DNA of 64,000 bases. Origin: Betaproteobacteria bacterium. GTDB lineage: Bacteria > Bdellovibrionota_B > Oligoflexia > Silvanigrellales > Silvanigrellaceae. Below are positions 61,492 through 64,000 of this stretch, one piece after another. Under the pieces are notes generated by a model that saw nothing but the letters and a program-made list of their open reading frames with translations, did no database searches and was not told the DNA's origin. The translations under genes were made by a program, and so were the position numbers. The DNA is taken from NCBI GenBank assembly GCA_016868315.1, contig VGHE01000003.1, positions 186,001 to 250,000 of the forward strand, written 5' to 3'. Numbering within the stretch: position 1 is the stretch's first letter; the number at the start of each line of letters is the position of its first letter.

Positions 61492-63582
61492 TCATTCCTG
61501 ATCTTTGATTTCTGCCAAAACTTCCGGTCCTGCAAGTGTAACTCCGGGTTTCACCCTCACTCCCGCAACCACCCCAGAGCGCGGGGCTCTGAGTTCCAAT
61601 TGCATCTTCATGGACTCAAGGACAAAGAGAAGATCCCCCTCAGAAACCGTATCGCCATCGGCAACACGAACCTCAAGAACCTTACCGGCCATGGGGGCTT
61701 TGAGGAAGGTTTCGCTGTCTCGCCCCTGTGCGGAAAACTCGAGCTGCGCGCGCGAGTCATCGGGCCACTCGAGCGTGAGTGTTTCACCAAATACTGTAAT
61801 TTGAATATGTTGCGCACGAGGGCGCGACATTGTGCAGCCTACTTCGCAGGCTGTCAGCCCGCCCGCCAAGGCTCGGAAAACCATCGAACTGAGTGAAAAT
61901 GTGCTTCTCTCCAAAGATTCAGAATCGAGACTTCTCAAAAGATCAACCAACCCTCGTCCGCTCAATTTGTACTCATGCGGAGCAAGACCAGGCTGCACAT
62001 CAATACCTCCATTTTCGGCAACTGACCCAACATTCAGCCCTGATTGAGCCAACGCAACCTTGTGAGGGAGGAGTGCTGCAAAACGATCGCCCAAAACCTG
62101 CGACGCGCTCCTGTGCGGGTAAAAGTGACTCCATTGTGCAGAGCGCAACAACAAAGCGTCGGCCAGTGCACGCCGAACGTCAAGCCTCTCAAAAAAAGCG
62201 ATCAATTTTTCAGGAATCAAAGAGCGGTTCAGTTCATCTACATGGGTGCCAATCCAAGCCGTTGAGACATTGCCTTCGATATAGTCCGCGTGCTGCGCAA
62301 CGGCGGTCAGGAATGGAAGATTGGTCGTGCATCCATGAACTGTGGTTTTTTCTAGGGCTCGTGCCAACAGTTCACAAGCAGCCGCTCGCGTCGCGGCATG
62401 TGCGATAACCTTAGCAATCATGGAGTCGAAGCGATCATTAACTCGGCCTCCCTCAACGACTCCCGAATCAACACGCACTCCCGGTAAATTAGCTTCGCGG
62501 TAGACAACCAAAGGGCCGGGTGTTGGCAAAAAGCCCGAACGCGGATCCTCAGCTAAAAGACGCGCTTCAATAGCGACCCCACGTGGGACGGGCACCACAA
62601 AAACATCGGGGCGTGGAAAGCCCTCTGGCCACACACCAAGCGCGAGTTCAAATTGTGCACGCACTAGGTCAACACCATAAACCAATTCGGTGACAGGATG
62701 CTCCACCTGAAGACGCGTGTTCATTTCAAGAAAGAAGAATTCGCCCGAATCACTTAACAAAAACTCAACCGTGCCCGCGCCGCGATATTTGGTTTCTGCA
62801 ACCAGTGCCATTGCGGCGCGTCCCATTTTCTCGCGCAACTGCGTATCGACAACCGGACTGGGGGCTTCTTCAAGGACTTTTTGATGTCGGCGTTGCAGCG
62901 AACACTCGCGCTCGCCCCAAAAAACACCACCGCCCTGTCCATCTCCAAAAACCTGAATCTCAACATGGCGCGGAGCAACAAGGTAACGCTCCACAAAAAC
63001 AGTTGGGTCATTGAAACTGGCCAGGGCTTCCTGCGATGCACGCGCAATAGCATCCGGGAGATCTTTGATATTCTCCACAATCCGCATGCCACGACCACCA
63101 CCACCGCCACTCGCCTTCACCAGAAACGGCGCGACTATCCCGCGCTGAGTGAGAACTTCAGACCACTTCTCCACCGCAAGTTGTTTGAGCTCTTGGCTGA
63201 GCAGAGCTTCGAGAGTTGGCACTCCACAGCGGCGCGCAAAACTTTTCGCAGATTCTTTGCCGCCCATGGCGCGCATGTTCAGCGGTGTTGGTCCCACAAA
63301 CGCAATTCCAGCATCTTCCACGAGCTGCGCAAAATCCGCGTTTTCGGACAAAAAACCATAGCCCGGATGAATCAAATCAGCGCGCCATGAGCGTGCGGCA
63401 TTCACAATCGCTTGAGCATCGAGGAAACTGCTCACCTCAAGCACGGCATCAGCTTCAAAGCGCACTGGAGCGTCACAATCTTCAGGCGTAGAGATGACTG
63501 CAACTTTCCACCCAAAGTCTCGTCCGGAACGCATAATTCGGCGTGCAATTTCTCCGCGGTTGGCAATCACAAGACGCTTCAT
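61492..63582 (-). CDS. liuD: Biotin-dependent acyl-CoA carboxylase alpha subunit (probable 3-methylcrotonyl-CoA carboxylase)
   Basis: 696 aa. The biotin carboxylase module (1-~445) has the N-terminal [20 protein letters not shown]-grasp [13 protein letters not shown] and [18 protein letters not shown] linker domain (~450-600) and a C-terminal biotinyl domain with the acceptor Lys659 in ESMKMQLEL follow. Length and fusion fit methylcrotonyl-, propionyl- or geranyl-CoA carboxylases; the flanking isovaleryl-CoA dehydrogenase and hydratase favour 3-methylcrotonyl-CoA. ATG 63582 has AGGAG 7 nt upstream and overlaps the hydratase stop (ATGA). The beta subunit is not in the window. Confidence 0.88.
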   Translation of the reverse strand: MKRLVIANRGEIARRIMRSGRDFGWKVAVISTPEDCDAPVRFEADAVLEVSSFLDAQAIVNAARSWRADLIHPGYGFLSENADFAQLVEDAGIAFVGPTPLNMRAMGGKESAKSFARRCGVPTLEALLSQELKQLAVEKWSEVLTQRGIVAPFLVKASGGGGGRGMRIVENIKDLPDAIARASQEALASFNDPTVFVERYLVAPRHVEIQVFGDGQGGGVFWGERECSLQRRHQKVLEEAPSPVVDTQLREKMGRAAMALVAETKYRGAGTVEFLLSDSGEFFFLEMNTRLQVEHPVTELVYGVDLVRAQFELALGVWPEGFPRPDVFVVPVPRGVAIEARLLAEDPRSGFLPTPGPLVVYREANLPGVRVDSGVVEGGRVNDRFDSMIAKVIAHAATRAAACELLARALEKTTVHGCTTNLPFLTAVAQHADYIEGNVSTAWIGTHVDELNRSLIPEKLIAFFERLDVRRALADALLLRSAQWSHFYPHRSASQVLGDRFAALLPHKVALAQSGLNVGSVAENGGIDVQPGLAPHEYKLSGRGLVDLLRSLDSESLERSTFSLSSMVFRALAGGLTACEVGCTMSRPRAQHIQITVFGETLTLEWPDDSRAQLEFSAQGRDSETFLKAPMAGKVLEVRVADGDTVSEGDLLFVLESMKMQLELRAPRSGVVAGVRVKPGVTLAGPEVLAEIKDQE

Positions 63583-64000
63583 GGGGTGCTCCTGAGCACT
63601 GTTGCATCCATTGAAGCGCACCACTGCGGCTGCTTCTTGTCGAAGAATTTTGCCAGTCCGTGCTGCCCCTCTTCCGAACAGCGAGCTACCGCGATCGCCT
63701 GCGCTGTGTGCTCGAAAAGACCCGGATCGGGCAGCGGAGAAATTTTACGGAGGAGATCTTTGGTGCGACGCACTGCATTCGGTGCTGCGAGAAGATGCTC
63801 GCTGACTGTTGCGGCAAGCGCCTCTTTAAAACCCGTTTCACCCGACGCGGCATCAACCACATGTTGAACAAGCCCCAGGTGAAAAGCCTGTTCTGCATTC
63901 AATCGCATGCCTGAGAGCATCACAGGCGCTGCGCGCCCTGTTCCCAATTTACGCACGATGTATGGGCTAATCACCCCTGGAACGATACCAAGGCGTACCT
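63579..64000 (-). CDS. liuC: Enoyl-CoA hydratase, partial (probable methylglutaconyl-CoA hydratase)
   Basis: The gene runs off the right edge; ~140 C-terminal residues are present. The crotonase-fold motif VRLGIVPGVISPYIVRKLG, the segment RLNAEQAFHLGLVQHVV, and the C-terminal helices matching the fold support it. The catalytic Glu residues (one or two lie upstream) cannot all be checked. It overlaps the carboxylase start by 4 bp. In leucine degradation the hydratase follows the carboxylase reaction, so the order of genes makes biochemical sense. Confidence 0.9.
   Translation of the reverse strand, partial: VRLGIVPGVISPYIVRKLGTGRAAPVMLSGMRLNAEQAFHLGLVQHVVDAASGETGFKEALAATVSEHLLAAPNAVRRTKDLLRKISPLPDPGLFEHTAQAIAVARCSEEGQHGLAKFFDKKQPQWCASMDATVLRSTP

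Noticed and set aside
1-64000. Mobile elements, prophage or genomic-island boundaries
   Set aside because: No transposase, integrase, phage structural gene, tRNA or attachment repeat was found, and composition looks even.

Overview
The window looks like a chromosomal segment of a Gram-negative bacterium with roughly 50% GC. It encodes the end of apolipoprotein N-acyltransferase, many lipoproteins and lipid-modified hydrolases, outer-membrane beta-barrels and Lol-like transport parts. Three features point, as an inference only, to the Bdellovibrionota/Oligoflexia or a related deltaproteobacterial lineage: the prkA-yeaH-spoVR stress operon, HemY-type protoporphyrinogen oxidase with ferrochelatase, and many secreted hydrolases. 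I found no rRNA, tRNA, CRISPR array, transposase, integrase or phage gene. Genes are tightly packed, often with ATGA overlaps, and several starts are GTG or TTG.

Layout. 1-9.7 kb: 3' end of lnt, a secreted PHP metallohydrolase, a polytopic membrane protein, a DUF342/FapA-like beta-helix protein, a small lipoprotein, and the conserved divergent set tesA / ybbA-ybbP. 9.7-13.6 kb: a minus-strand operon of a membrane-anchored MutS-family ATPase, thiamine pyrophosphokinase and a Cys/Met-metabolism PLP enzyme. 13.7-20.3 kb: housekeeping genes hemY, clpP, hemH-acpS and efp-accB-accC. 20.4-26.6 kb: a plus-strand operon of a small OMP, potABCD (with a 15-codon leader ORF overlapping the potA start) and a degenerate SpoIIE-like phosphatase. 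26.6-30.4 kb: a 7TMR-DISM histidine kinase and a subtilase.

30.4-36.7 kb holds the most system-like locus. A LolA-like periplasmic protein, a LolD/MacB-type ATPase and a large outer-membrane barrel with a Pro/Lys-rich linker lie on the minus strand, divergent from two FtsX/LolC-type permeases. Together they could form an envelope-spanning, ABC-powered lipid or lipoprotein transport route. 36.7-43.1 kb: aat, an exported protein, an M23 peptidase lipoprotein, a NodB deacetylase with two tandem Cys-rich C-terminal repeats, and a pair of unrecognised lipoproteins. 43.3-47 kb: class I ribonucleotide reductase nrdA-nrdB, with an intrinsic terminator between the genes. 47-51.5 kb: a small protein, an exported protein and an EEP-type nuclease.

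51.5-56.3 kb: prkA-yeaH-spoVR. 56.4-60.1 kb: a metallophosphoesterase coupled to a degenerate acyl-CoA synthetase, and an NlpC/P60-like lipoprotein. 60.3-64 kb: part of a leucine/branched-chain acyl-CoA degradation operon (isovaleryl-CoA dehydrogenase, biotin-dependent carboxylase alpha subunit, enoyl-CoA hydratase) that runs off the right edge.

Seven convincing hairpin terminators or terminator-like structures are visible. Two are unusual because they overlap coding sequence: clpP's lies inside hemY, and spoVR's includes its own stop codon.
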